From positions 1 through 33,344 of the forward strand of contig NZ_CADCSU010000022.1 of assembly GCF_902804475.1 (NCBI RefSeq): a stretch of DNA of 33,344 nt, read 5' to 3'. The translations under genes were made by a program, and so were the position numbers. Positions within the stretch are counted from its first letter, which is position 1, and each line of letters begins with the position of its first letter. This document shows positions 7,958 through 16,217 of the stretch, piece after piece. The notes under the pieces are model-generated. The model was not told the origin of the DNA. It saw only the letters and a program-made list of their open reading frames with translations, and made no database searches. Source of the DNA: Flavobacterium bizetiae (GTDB taxonomy: Bacteria > Bacteroidota > Bacteroidia > Flavobacteriales > Flavobacteriaceae).

Positions 7958-9475
7958 TTAAGATTGGTGGGTATATGGGGTACTTGGTACTTTAGGCACA
8001 TCGGCTACAATGCTATAATCTAGACCTACATCTGGCAGAGCTGGAAAATAATTGTCGTATTTGGGATCTGTTGCCCAACTCCAGTTAGGATCTGCTTTAG
8101 CCAATTGATCGACTAAATTCATAATTTGTGCTTTAGGTCTTAGGGAACTTTGCTCAAATAAATAAGGCTCAAATGTCAGAGCGCCTTGATAGGTTGTATT
8201 GTCTTTAGTATAAGTGTATTTATTGATTTGATTTCCAACACCACTCAAAAGCCAGATCATCGATTTATGAATACCGTACATGAATAGATCGTATTGAGTG
8301 CTTTCGTCTTTGTAATAGCAGGCTTCAATCATTAAAAGAATATAAGCAAAAACGGCATTACCTAATTCTGAGCATAATGCCAATGCCTCGTTACCTGAAG
8401 CAGTATAATCGGCTGTTTGAGGATTAGCATCAGTATTATATACAAAATAGCTAAAGAAATCGTCTAAGCCCTGAATTTTACTAAACTTTTCCTGATAGTA
8501 ACCACCAAAACTGTAGACTTCCAGGAATTTGGCAAAGTGAGCCAGTTCTTTTCCGGTATCATCATAATCACCTGGCCAAAAAACAGCCTTTCCATCAACA
8601 ATTTCCAATGGAACAGGCATTTTATTTTCACCCCATTCTAAGATATGTTGTTGGTCATCACTTTTTCCTTCTCCTTGTTCAATAATACGTCCTATAGCTT
8701 CAATTGCTGAATTAGCATCATATACTCCAAGAAGTCCGCCACTTTCATCTTCATTTGCAAACTGAGGATTGTGGTCTCTGTCATAATGCACAGTATTCAT
8801 GGAATTTTGAGAATAGAATGGTCTCGCACCTCCTGAATCATCCGGAGGAAGCAATTGTGGTCTGTAATTATAGGGTCCGGGAAAATCTTCTTTTATACAC
8901 GTAATAATTAATTCGTACAAGCGACCAATAGTCTTATATTCAATTGTATTTAATAATTGTTTGTCTTTGTAAGGATCTTCAAACGGTTCAGGGCTTTCTA
9001 TCTGTAGGAAAGTAGTCAATTGATTTAACGATAATTTTGCAGCATTAATTTGAAACTCGGGGATATGTCCGTCTAATTGTGTTGGAAAAGATAATATTTT
9101 TCCAATTCCCATTAGATCGGGAGCGATTTGACAAACAGCTTGTTTCACATTGCATGCAAGAGCAAGATGCAGCATTTCTTCGATAACAACACTCATAATT
9201 AAAGCTGCTGCTTTATTAGAATAAACCAATACGTCGACTTTCAGTTCTTGTGCCAATGCATCAATTTCTGCAGGATTAAGTTTGCCGGCTTGAGTAAGCT
9301 GAGCATGAATTTTAGCGTACAATGCGTCCTGATTCTGTGCTCTGTTTATCGAATAATAGGTAGATAAATATGTTGGGATAGTAGCAAGTTCAAGCGCAAT
9401 TGCTTGCTGCATTACTTCCGGGATATTTTCTTTTGTTACCGTATCCGAAAATTTAAAAAGTTTTTTTGTTTCCAT
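7958..9475 (-). CDS. VioB/RebD-type ferritin-like domain protein (stand-alone)
   Basis: A 505-residue protein from ATG 9475; an in-frame TTG at 9496 is possible but unneeded. The N-terminal third fits the ferritin-like domain of iminophenylpyruvate dimer synthases (VioB, RebD, StaD; PF12902): AIALELATIPTYLSTYYS (Glu29) and VVIEEMLHLALACN (Glu99, Glu100, His103), the ExxxT..EExxH arrangement of a carboxylate-bridged metal site. VioB and RebD are about 1000 residues and couple two amino-acid-derived imines; this protein is about half that size. The C-terminal half has further helical segments (HFAKFLEVYSFGGYY, LCSELGNAVFAYILLMIEACYY). It lies ten bases upstream of the cysteine-rich gene and shares a cluster with an amino acid oxidase, as VioB does with VioA. 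It could couple or oxidise imines, or supply iron chemistry to the MNIO system. Family call good, reaction unknown. Confidence 0.78.
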   Translation of the reverse strand: METKKLFKFSDTVTKENIPEVMQQAIALELATIPTYLSTYYSINRAQNQDALYAKIHAQLTQAGKLNPAEIDALAQELKVDVLVYSNKAAALIMSVVIEEMLHLALACNVKQAVCQIAPDLMGIGKILSFPTQLDGHIPEFQINAAKLSLNQLTTFLQIESPEPFEDPYKDKQLLNTIEYKTIGRLYELIITCIKEDFPGPYNYRPQLLPPDDSGGARPFYSQNSMNTVHYDRDHNPQFANEDESGGLLGVYDANSAIEAIGRIIEQGEGKSDDQQHILEWGENKMPVPLEIVDGKAVFWPGDYDDTGKELAHFAKFLEVYSFGGYYQEKFSKIQGLDDFFSYFVYNTDANPQTADYTASGNEALALCSELGNAVFAYILLMIEACYYKDESTQYDLFMYGIHKSMIWLLSGVGNQINKYTYTKDNTTYQGALTFEPYLFEQSSLRPKAQIMNLVDQLAKADPNWSWATDPKYDNYFPALPDVGLDYSIVADVPKVPSTPYTHQS

Positions 9476-9605
9476 GTAGTTATTTTTTTTTGGCAATAGG
9501 TTTATTTGTAATCTTTCTTGTTTTAAATTTTTATACGTACCTGTAAACTGCGAATGTTATCGGTTTATCCAGTTCCATATTCAGTATTCAGGTTTGTGCA
9601 AATGT

Positions 9606-10580
9606 TTATACCTTTTGCAAAGTATTGGCGTCAATATGTAGAAATTGAGTAGGAATACCATTAATCAAAAACTGTAAAACAATATTTTGAATGTATTGCA
9701 ACTGAACTGTTCCGTTACTCAAAGTTTCAACATACCAAGTTGTTTCCATTGAAATTACCTTTCCAAAAGAATTTTCAAAATTGATATTATTTACTCCGCC
9801 ACCATGATTATTAGTACTTACCGTAATACTGGAATAGCTTGTAACTGTAATTCCGTTAGCATTTAATGAACTCAATTGCTGTGTGAGATAGGTTGACGGA
9901 TCAATAATAGATTGGTCTGTAAAAGGTAATTGAGTTCTGTCGGCGGTTGGAAAAAGTGGATTGCCTGTTCCGGTAACAACTGGTCCTCCAACCATTAAAA
10001 TGGAAACGCCGTGTGGTACCGAAATTTGTTTGTTGTATTGAGTCGTTGGATCTTGTGTTGGAATAATAGTATTGTCAGCAACTGTACCCGGACCGTAAGG
10101 ACCTTCCAGTTGAGGTTGTATTGCGTGGTAAAGCCAAGTGCCATTTTCGGCATGAATTAAAGTGTTTTCTATAGGTTGTGCTCCGTTTGGATCGGCATTG
10201 TTAGCAATGTAAACTCTTTGTTCATAAAAGAGTACGCCACTTGTTTGTGTGTATCGACCCTCGCGATTTGGTGCTCCGCCTGCTATAGCCGAAAAAGAAA
10301 TTTCTTCAAAATAAGGGAAGTTTTTAGTGATATAACCACTTGGAACATCTGCCTGAGGTAATGGCATAACATTGTAACCCGTAGCTTGGACTCCCGTGGG
10401 ACTATTCCAGGTACCAATAAAATTATTTAAAAGTCCGAGATTGGATGTACCAATAACTGTTGGCTGATTGGTCGTTGTTACAATTGGAGTTGTAATGTCT
10501 GGTATTACAGCTGGTGTCGAAGCAGCTTGTTGCGCCAGATAAGGGCAAGTTTGTGTTTCCTGGTTAGTTGAATTTTCCAT
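9606..10580 (-). CDS. Nitrobindin-like (THAP4 heme-binding type) beta-barrel protein
   Basis: A 324-residue protein with no recognised signal peptide. After a low-complexity Thr/Pro/Val-rich N-terminus with one early cysteine (TCPYLAQQ, Cys12), a lipocalin-like barrel starts at LLNNFIGTWNSPTG (about 50-63), matching the GTW signature of nitrobindins. It continues with YFEEISFSA and LFYEQRVYIA plus IHAENGTWLYHA, and ends in FLHIDANTLQKV, where His315 sits like the C-terminal heme-ligand histidine of that family. At 324 residues it is about twice a minimal nitrobindin because of insertions between strands. A heme- or small-ligand-binding role is therefore plausible but not proven. It is the first gene of the cluster, 130 bp upstream of the ferritin-like gene, and might supply or protect heme, peroxide or NO chemistry there. 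Overall family similarity is judged by eye. Confidence 0.62.
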   Translation of the reverse strand: MENSTNQETQTCPYLAQQAASTPAVIPDITTPIVTTTNQPTVIGTSNLGLLNNFIGTWNSPTGVQATGYNVMPLPQADVPSGYITKNFPYFEEISFSAIAGGAPNREGRYTQTSGVLFYEQRVYIANNADPNGAQPIENTLIHAENGTWLYHAIQPQLEGPYGPGTVADNTIIPTQDPTTQYNKQISVPHGVSILMVGGPVVTGTGNPLFPTADRTQLPFTDQSIIDPSTYLTQQLSSLNANGITVTSYSSITVSTNNHGGGVNNINFENSFGKVISMETTWYVETLSNGTVQLQYIQNIVLQFLINGIPTQFLHIDANTLQKV

Positions 10581-10864
10581 GTTGTAGGTTCTTGTTTAGA
10601 TTGCTTTTTGGGGTAATTATTTATTCATAAAATTACTACGATGAAAAAGCTTAAATAAAAAAAAAGACATGAGTCCCGGATTTTTATGCATAAGAGACTG
10701 AAAAAGCTGTATGGATTTTTTTTGGGGTTTTGAAGCGTAAATGATTGAAATAAGATTTAGTTTCATTTAATAATTTGAACCTAACCGCTGTATTGCTTTA
10801 TTTTACTGGATTTCGAGTTTCCGGAAGATTTTTTTTTGAATTTTTAGCAATGAAATATTACCAT
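10581..10864 (-). other. Intergenic region upstream of the seven-gene cluster
   Basis: AT-rich and without a credible ORF. It must hold the promoter of the 10580-1991 cluster, but no exact TAnnTTTG box on the minus strand was found by eye, so the promoter is either non-canonical or controlled by an activator. The short leader next to the ATG (AAGAACCTACAAC) has no Shine-Dalgarno sequence. Confidence 0.4.
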
Positions 10865-10899
10865 AAAAAAAAAGGCCTAATGAAAATTAGGACTTTTTT
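10865..10899. terminator. Rho-independent terminator ending the metal-ion operon
   Basis: An A-run, then CCTAAT, a GAAA loop, ATTAGG, AC and TTTTTT form a hairpin whose long arms mismatch at one position. It follows the outer-membrane barrel gene on minus and closes the 21355-10951 operon. A near-identical hairpin lies at 24046-24079. Confidence 0.8.
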
Positions 10900-10950
10900 G
10901 GTGAGGGGAGTGGAATGATAACCACTAAATATATTGGGATATTAAGCAAA

Positions 10951-11616
10951 TCACGGATTTTTAAAAGTATATCCAACCGTGACAAAGAAACTTTCGTTGT
11001 AAATCTTCCATTGTGGTTTGGTATTGGCATTTTCGATAAGCGGAACAAATCCTTTAATGTATCTGCCGCCTAAACGAATACCATTTGAAAATTCATAGTT
11101 TAAACCAGCGGTAAATCCGGCATCTATTTTTTGACTGTATTTACTTGGCGTTGTACCGTTTCCGTAGAGTGATGTATCGGTATATAAATTTCCGTCGGGA
11201 TCTTTGCGCTGTAAGGAAGCATTTAGCAAAATTCCAATATACGGACCTGCAAAGAGCTGTATTCCTTTGTAATAAAAAGCAGGACTTACGGGAAATAATT
11301 CAATATACTGCCGTTTAAATTTACTTTTATAATCGCCGTTTAATGTATCATTTAATTGAAGCGAAACCAATTTCCGGCTGTAAAATACCTCGTGTTTTAA
11401 TCCAAAGTATTTTGATATTTTATTGTCAAGTGTAATTCCAATGGTTTGGCCAGTTAAGCTTTTTGGCGCTCCGCCTGTTGATAAACTGTCAACATTTTGA
11501 CCATTTAATGAGGATCCGTTTATACCAGCGCTAATGCCAAAAGTAAGCCCAGTTTCCTGTGCATTAACTTTTAACAGAGAACAGAGCAGGAATAATATTA
11601 TATAGATTTTTTTCAT
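10951..11616 (-). CDS. Outer-membrane beta-barrel protein (PorT/porin-like family)
   Basis: A 221-residue protein with a Sec signal peptide (MKKIYIILFLLCSLLKVNA) and alternating hydrophobic strands: TFGISAGINGSSLNG, IGITLDNKISKYFGLKHEVFYS, LFAGPYIGILLNA, GLNYEFSNGIRLGGRYIKGF and a C-terminal FFVTVGYTFKNP that ends like a last beta-strand. This matches the small outer-membrane beta-barrel family (OMP_b-brl_2) common in Bacteroidota. It follows the TolC-like gene after 11 bases and is the last gene of the metal-ion operon, just before its terminator. It may assist the efflux system in the outer membrane, but members of this family have no fixed function. No metal-binding motif is seen. Confidence 0.78.
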   Translation of the reverse strand: MKKIYIILFLLCSLLKVNAQETGLTFGISAGINGSSLNGQNVDSLSTGGAPKSLTGQTIGITLDNKISKYFGLKHEVFYSRKLVSLQLNDTLNGDYKSKFKRQYIELFPVSPAFYYKGIQLFAGPYIGILLNASLQRKDPDGNLYTDTSLYGNGTTPSKYSQKIDAGFTAGLNYEFSNGIRLGGRYIKGFVPLIENANTKPQWKIYNESFFVTVGYTFKNP

Positions 11617-11627
11617 TGTTACAGATT

Positions 11628-12929
11628 TTAAAAATTAATATCCCAGATACCCGCTGTTTTTTCCAGTTCTACTAAAGATGCAGCATAATTGTACAGGGTT
11701 TCATGATAACTAAGCTGTGTTTCGTTATAAGTTCGCTGTGCATTTAATACCTCAAGTAAAGTGGTTTCGCCGCGTTTGTAACTATAAACTTTTCCGTCCA
11801 GCAGTTTTTTTGCATCAGCCAATAAACCGGTATCAAACTGTTTAACTTGTTTTTGTGCAGTGAGATAAGCAAACCATGCTTTCCGAACTTCAGTTTGAAT
11901 TTGTAACTCCGTTTGTTTGTACACAACGTCGGCTTGCTGTAAGCTGTATTCGGCGGCTTTTAATTCTCCTTTGTTTCGATTTGAAAATTTAAGAGGAATC
12001 GTAATTCCAGCAGAAACGGCGTTAGAAGATGGAGTAGGAGCCACAACATTAGTAACAACAGAAGCATTTTCTAAACCAAAACTCAATCCCAAATCCAAAA
12101 TTCTATTGGCTTTGGTTAATTTTAAAACTTCCTGAGCGACATTTTTGTTTTTAAGAGCTGCAAGCAAGTCGGTTCTATTGTTTTGAGCCGTAACGATAAG
12201 TTCATTCAAATTAAATATGCGTTCAAATTTTGTCAAATCACCCGAAGGTAAATACAACGTATCTGCTTTTTGATTTCCCAGCATTGTACCCAATTCCAAA
12301 AGAGCTGATTTCCAATCGGCTTCACTTTGGTACACATCATTTAGCATTGAATTGGCTTCCAGTTTACTTTGACGGGCATCAATCTCCGTAATACTTCCTA
12401 GTTTAAAACGGATGCTGTCTGTAGCAGCAATATTTTTAAGAATAGTATAGGAGTTGAACTGCACTTTAAAAATCTGTTTCTGTTTTAATCCGGTTAAATA
12501 ATTTAAAGTAGCCTCGGCTCTAAGATTTCTAAAATAATCTTCTAATAAAGTTTTGGTTAGTTCTGCTGTACTTTTGGCCACATTTATTCGGGCCTTTCTT
12601 TTGCCTCCCAATTCAAGCGTCCAGCTTAATTCGGTAGAAAAACCATAACCCATCTGCATTCTGCGCTGGCCATTATCACTTGCACCAACAGCCAGTTCCG
12701 GATCCGGAAAAACTTTTGAAGCTTCAGTATTAGCCTGTGCCATATCTACATTAAATTTTTCGGCTGCATATCCCAGATTATTTTTGCTGACCAAAGAAAG
12801 AAAATCAGGATAGTTCATTTTTGCCGAAACGAATGTCGTATCAATCTGGGCATTTAATACTGCCGAAAAAGACAGCAGTATCAAAAGTGTTACCCATTTT
12901 TGTTTTATATTTTTAATCATAAATATCAT
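11628..12929 (-). CDS. TolC-family outer-membrane efflux protein (CzcC-like)
   Basis: About 433 residues from the ATG at 12929, which begins one base after the stop of the RND pump gene; an ATG three codons later is equally possible. The signal peptide is MIKNIKQKWVTLLILLSFSAVLNA. Two coiled-coil outer-membrane-factor repeats follow: FNVDMAQANTEASKVFPDPELAVG and DARQSKLEANSMLNDVYQSEADW in the first half, LKAAEYSLQQADVVYKQTELQIQ and ETTLLEVLNAQRTYNETQLSYHE in the second. As the trimeric outer-membrane channel of a CzcCBA-type tripartite pump it would export divalent cations across the outer membrane. The order czcB-czcA-czcC differs from the classical order but is common in Bacteroidota. Confidence 0.9.
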   Translation of the reverse strand: MIFMIKNIKQKWVTLLILLSFSAVLNAQIDTTFVSAKMNYPDFLSLVSKNNLGYAAEKFNVDMAQANTEASKVFPDPELAVGASDNGQRRMQMGYGFSTELSWTLELGGKRKARINVAKSTAELTKTLLEDYFRNLRAEATLNYLTGLKQKQIFKVQFNSYTILKNIAATDSIRFKLGSITEIDARQSKLEANSMLNDVYQSEADWKSALLELGTMLGNQKADTLYLPSGDLTKFERIFNLNELIVTAQNNRTDLLAALKNKNVAQEVLKLTKANRILDLGLSFGLENASVVTNVVAPTPSSNAVSAGITIPLKFSNRNKGELKAAEYSLQQADVVYKQTELQIQTEVRKAWFAYLTAQKQVKQFDTGLLADAKKLLDGKVYSYKRGETTLLEVLNAQRTYNETQLSYHETLYNYAASLVELEKTAGIWDINF

Positions 12930-12930
12930 T

Positions 12931-15900
12931 TTATTGAGAATCAGTTTCGTGTTGTTTTGCCGTTTCTGCCCAATCAAATTTTTTCTCGATGAGATAATAA
13001 AGTGATGGCAAAGCAAAAAGGGTCAGGATGGTAGAAAATAAAAGTCCGTAAACAATAACCGTTGCCAAAGGTCTTTGCACATCGCTGCCTATTCCTGTTG
13101 CCAGTGAAGCAGGTAATAATCCTAATACCGCCACTGTGGCTGTCATTAAAACAGGACGGAAACGCTGTTTTGCACCATTGGTTACAGATTCTATAAGCGT
13201 CATTCCGTTTTTGCGAAGCTGATTAATATGAGAAATCATGATAACTCCATTTTGTATGGCTACTCCAAATAAGGCTATAAAACCTACTGCCGAGGAAACA
13301 TTTAAGGTCATACCGCGAACATTTAAAGCCAGCATTCCGCCAAATAATGCCAGAGGAACGATACTCATTAACAATCCAGCCTGACGGAATTTTCCAAAAG
13401 CACCGTACAGCAGTACAAACATAATGGCAAGCGCTAACGGAACGATAATAGCCAGATGACCGTAGGCACGTTCCTGATTTTCAAATTGGCCTCCCCATTT
13501 TATTTTAAATTCTTCATGATTGTATTTTACTTCTTTTTCAATTCTGGCTTGCGCTTCTTTTAGAAAAGAGCTCAAATCATTGCCTCGCAGGTTTAAACGA
13601 ACGGTTAGATGACGTTTGTTCGTTTCACGGGCAATGGTGCTTTCTCCCGTATTGAGTTTGATATCGCATACTTGTGATAAAGGAATTTTTACGCCTTCGG
13701 AATTTGTGAGCATTAAGTTTCCTATTTTCTCCGGATTATTACGGCTTTCTTCATTGTATCTTGCTGTAATATCATAGACTTTGTTGCCTACAAAAATCTG
13801 TGAAACGGCTTTTCCTCCCATAGCCACTTCTATAAGTTCAGATACATCATCTACATTTAAACCGTACTGCGCAATTTTCTGACGGTCTGCAATTACTTGT
13901 ATCTGTGGTAACGGCGGTTCCTGATCGATAGCCAGATCAACAGCACCTTTAACGTCTTTCAGCGTTTTGATGATGTCTTCGGCAATTCTTCGGGTTTCTT
14001 TATAATCTTCGCCATATACTTTTACAACCAATTCGCTGTGTGCTCCCGAAATTTTATCCATTACGCCATCAATCATAGGCTGCGAAAAACCAATATTATA
14101 ACCGGGCATCGTCGCATATTCAGCAGCAAGTTCTTTGATTAGGTCTTCTTTCGTTTTTCCTGATTTCCATTCGCTGTAAGGTTTTAAACCCACACTGCAT
14201 TCATAGTGAGAAGGTGTCCAGGCATCGGTTCCGTCATCATTTCGTCCAGCCTGCACCATCATATAAGTTACTTCTTCGTGTTTTAAAGTTCTGTGACGCA
14301 GGCTATCGCTCATTTCTTTAGATTTCTCTAAGGTGATTCCCGGCGGTAACGAAACTTGGAGCCAGATTGAACCTTCGTCTAAAGGCGGTAAAAAATCTTT
14401 TCCAACCGTTATAGTAAGTACTAAAGCAAGTGCTAATACGGCTATTAAAGGCGCAAATACCTTTTTGGGCGCCTGCATTATTTTTTGAATTCGGTTATGA
14501 TAAGCGCTGGTTAATTTATCCAGCCATTTGTTATGATACATTTTTTGCGGCTTTCGGTAAATAAAATAAGCCAATCCCGGAATTAGTAATAAAGCAACCA
14601 ATAAAGCACCGAAAAGCGCATAACCAACAGTAAATGCCATAGGCGTAAATAACTTTTTCTCTACTCTTTCAAAAGCAAACAATGGCAAGTATGCTGTGAT
14701 GATGATAAGAGTGGCAAAGAAAATGGGACGCGCAACACTTTTTACGCTGCTGGCAACGCTATTTTCGGTGAGTTCTTTAGTTTCGTCATCTTCCCGTTTT
14801 TTCAGAATAGTTTCCATCATTACGATCGCGCCGTCGACAATAATTCCGAAATCTATTGCGCCAAGCGAAAGCAGATTGGCCGGAATATTCGTGAATTTCA
14901 TTAGAATAAAAGCAATCAAAAGCGAAATTGGAATCGTAATTGCTACTAATAAGGCGCCTCTCCAACTGCCTAGGAATACAATTAATACAATAATTACCAA
15001 AGCCATTCCTTCCAGCAATGTATGCGAAACGGTAGTAAGGGTAGTATTTACCAAATTGGTTCTGTCCAGAAAAGCATGAATTTTAACGCCTTCCGGAAGG
15101 TAATTTTTGTTTAGATCGGCTACGGCTTCGTTAACGCCTTTTAATACCACTGATGGATTTTGGTTTTTTAGCAAAAGCACAATTCCTTCAATATTATCTG
15201 AGTAATCAACGCCTCGTTTATCGGTATATCCTAATGCGCCTTTGCGTTCCAGATTTCCGTATTTTAGTTTTCCAATATCATTTAGATAAACCGGAACTCC
15301 GTTAACAGATTTCACTACAATGCGCCCCATGTCATCCAGATTTTTCACCAGACCAATACCGCGTACGACATACGACTGATCACCGCGGTTAATGACGCTT
15401 CCGCCTACATTGGCGTTGTTTTTTTCGATCGTTTCGGTTATTTCACTCAGCGATAATCCGTATTGTTCTATTTTGCGCGGATCCAATTCAATTTGATATT
15501 GTGTTGTGATTCCTCCAAAATTGGTTACATCGGCAACACCCGAAACCTGTTTTATACGAGGTACAATTGTATATTCCTGCAATTCACTCAGTTTTCGCAG
15601 ATCATAACCTTTACTTTCAATTATGTAGCGATAAATTTCACCCGTAGGAGAGGTAAGCGGATCTAAACCCGGCGCTGCTGCATAAGGCAGTTCAACATCG
15701 CTTAAACGTTCCTGAATTCGGGTTCGGGCAAAGTAATCTTCGACACCATCATCAAAAACAATGGTAACCATAGATAAGCCAAAAGTACTTTTGCTTCGCA
15801 TTACATGCATTCCGGGTAATCCGTTAATGGCACGCTCGATTGGAATCGTAATTTGCTGTTCAACTTCTTCTGCGGCAAGTCCGGGAACCTGCGTTACAAC

Positions 15901-16044
15901 CTGAGAAGTAACATCGCCAATATCGGGATAGGCTTCAACTGAAAGCTGTGTCCACGAATAATAGCCAAATAAGGAGAGGAGCAGAAATAACGCCAGAATC
16001 AGCCAGCGTTTTGCTATTGTTGTTTCGAATATATTTTTTTTCAT
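12931..16044 (-). CDS. czcA: RND heavy-metal efflux pump, CzcA-like inner-membrane transporter
   Basis: From ATG 16044 the protein has 1037 residues, typical of heavy-metal RND pumps. The first transmembrane helix is WLILALFLLLSLFGYYSW. The TM4 signature AIDFGIIVDGAIVMMET (about 394-410) is the DFGxxxDGA form typical of divalent-cation pumps (Zn/Co/Cd/Ni) rather than the copper/silver CusA form. Both porter halves (about 40-330 and 540-830) and two six-helix blocks are present, with GTDAWTPSHYECSVGLKP and GVAIQNGVIMISHINQLR near the end. An extended ORF to 16125 reads through an 8-bp repeat and is not coding. The periplasmic adaptor gene lies upstream across a 173-bp repeat-bearing gap and the TolC-like gene follows by one base. 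Whether the main ion is Zn, Co, Cd or Ni cannot be settled by eye. Confidence 0.92.
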   Translation of the reverse strand: MKKNIFETTIAKRWLILALFLLLSLFGYYSWTQLSVEAYPDIGDVTSQVVTQVPGLAAEEVEQQITIPIERAINGLPGMHVMRSKSTFGLSMVTIVFDDGVEDYFARTRIQERLSDVELPYAAAPGLDPLTSPTGEIYRYIIESKGYDLRKLSELQEYTIVPRIKQVSGVADVTNFGGITTQYQIELDPRKIEQYGLSLSEITETIEKNNANVGGSVINRGDQSYVVRGIGLVKNLDDMGRIVVKSVNGVPVYLNDIGKLKYGNLERKGALGYTDKRGVDYSDNIEGIVLLLKNQNPSVVLKGVNEAVADLNKNYLPEGVKIHAFLDRTNLVNTTLTTVSHTLLEGMALVIIVLIVFLGSWRGALLVAITIPISLLIAFILMKFTNIPANLLSLGAIDFGIIVDGAIVMMETILKKREDDETKELTENSVASSVKSVARPIFFATLIIITAYLPLFAFERVEKKLFTPMAFTVGYALFGALLVALLLIPGLAYFIYRKPQKMYHNKWLDKLTSAYHNRIQKIMQAPKKVFAPLIAVLALALVLTITVGKDFLPPLDEGSIWLQVSLPPGITLEKSKEMSDSLRHRTLKHEEVTYMMVQAGRNDDGTDAWTPSHYECSVGLKPYSEWKSGKTKEDLIKELAAEYATMPGYNIGFSQPMIDGVMDKISGAHSELVVKVYGEDYKETRRIAEDIIKTLKDVKGAVDLAIDQEPPLPQIQVIADRQKIAQYGLNVDDVSELIEVAMGGKAVSQIFVGNKVYDITARYNEESRNNPEKIGNLMLTNSEGVKIPLSQVCDIKLNTGESTIARETNKRHLTVRLNLRGNDLSSFLKEAQARIEKEVKYNHEEFKIKWGGQFENQERAYGHLAIIVPLALAIMFVLLYGAFGKFRQAGLLMSIVPLALFGGMLALNVRGMTLNVSSAVGFIALFGVAIQNGVIMISHINQLRKNGMTLIESVTNGAKQRFRPVLMTATVAVLGLLPASLATGIGSDVQRPLATVIVYGLLFSTILTLFALPSLYYLIEKKFDWAETAKQHETDSQ

Positions 16045-16050
16045 TTTTTT

Positions 16051-16105
16051 TGAGGTGCTGAGGTGCTGAGATACTAAGGTTCTAAGTTGCTTTGGCTCTA
16101 AGGTT
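16051..16105. repeat. Degenerate 8-bp tandem repeat (TRAGRTNC) in the czcB-czcA gap
   Basis: About seven consecutive units with an 8-base period can be read: TGAGGTGC, TGAGGTGC, TGAGATAC, TAAGGTTC, TAAGTTGC, TTTGGCTC, TAAGGTTT. The stretch lies directly upstream of the czcA start and creates a false N-terminal extension of that gene. Confidence 0.75.
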
Positions 16106-16137
16106 TTTGCTTGCTTGCTTTGCATTTTTTAGCCACT

Positions 16138-16153
16138 CCCGATAGCTATCGGG
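16138..16153. repeat. Perfect 16-bp palindrome CCCGATAGCTATCGGG
   Basis: Fully self-complementary sequence between the czcB and czcA genes. It could fold in the operon mRNA or be a REP-like unit. A relative lies at 16182-16201. Confidence 0.75.
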
Positions 16154-16181
16154 ATAAAAGATTTTAATGATTTTAACTTTG

Positions 16182-16201
16182 ATCCCGATGGGTATCGGGA
16201 T
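16182..16201. repeat. Imperfect inverted repeat related to the 16-bp palindrome
   Basis: ATCCCGAT and ATCGGGAT flank a GGGT loop just after the czcB stop. It shares its arms with the palindrome at 16138-16153, so the gap holds two copies of one hairpin family. Confidence 0.7.
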
Positions 16202-16217
16202 TGGGTTAATTTTCAGA

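Noticed and set aside
7948..8001. Longer N-terminus of the cysteine-rich protein
   Set aside because: It would overlap the end of the upstream ferritin-like gene and adds a sequence (MCLKYQVPHIPTNLKK) that is its out-of-frame shadow.
14696..15079. 127-codon plus-strand ORF
   Set aside because: Shadow of the czcA reading frame on the other strand; no signal peptide or family pattern.
16045..16125. N-terminal extension of the CzcA-like pump
   Set aside because: It translates the 8-bp repeat (LRTLVSQHLST); the ATG at 16044 directly precedes the conserved start KKNIFETTIAKRW.
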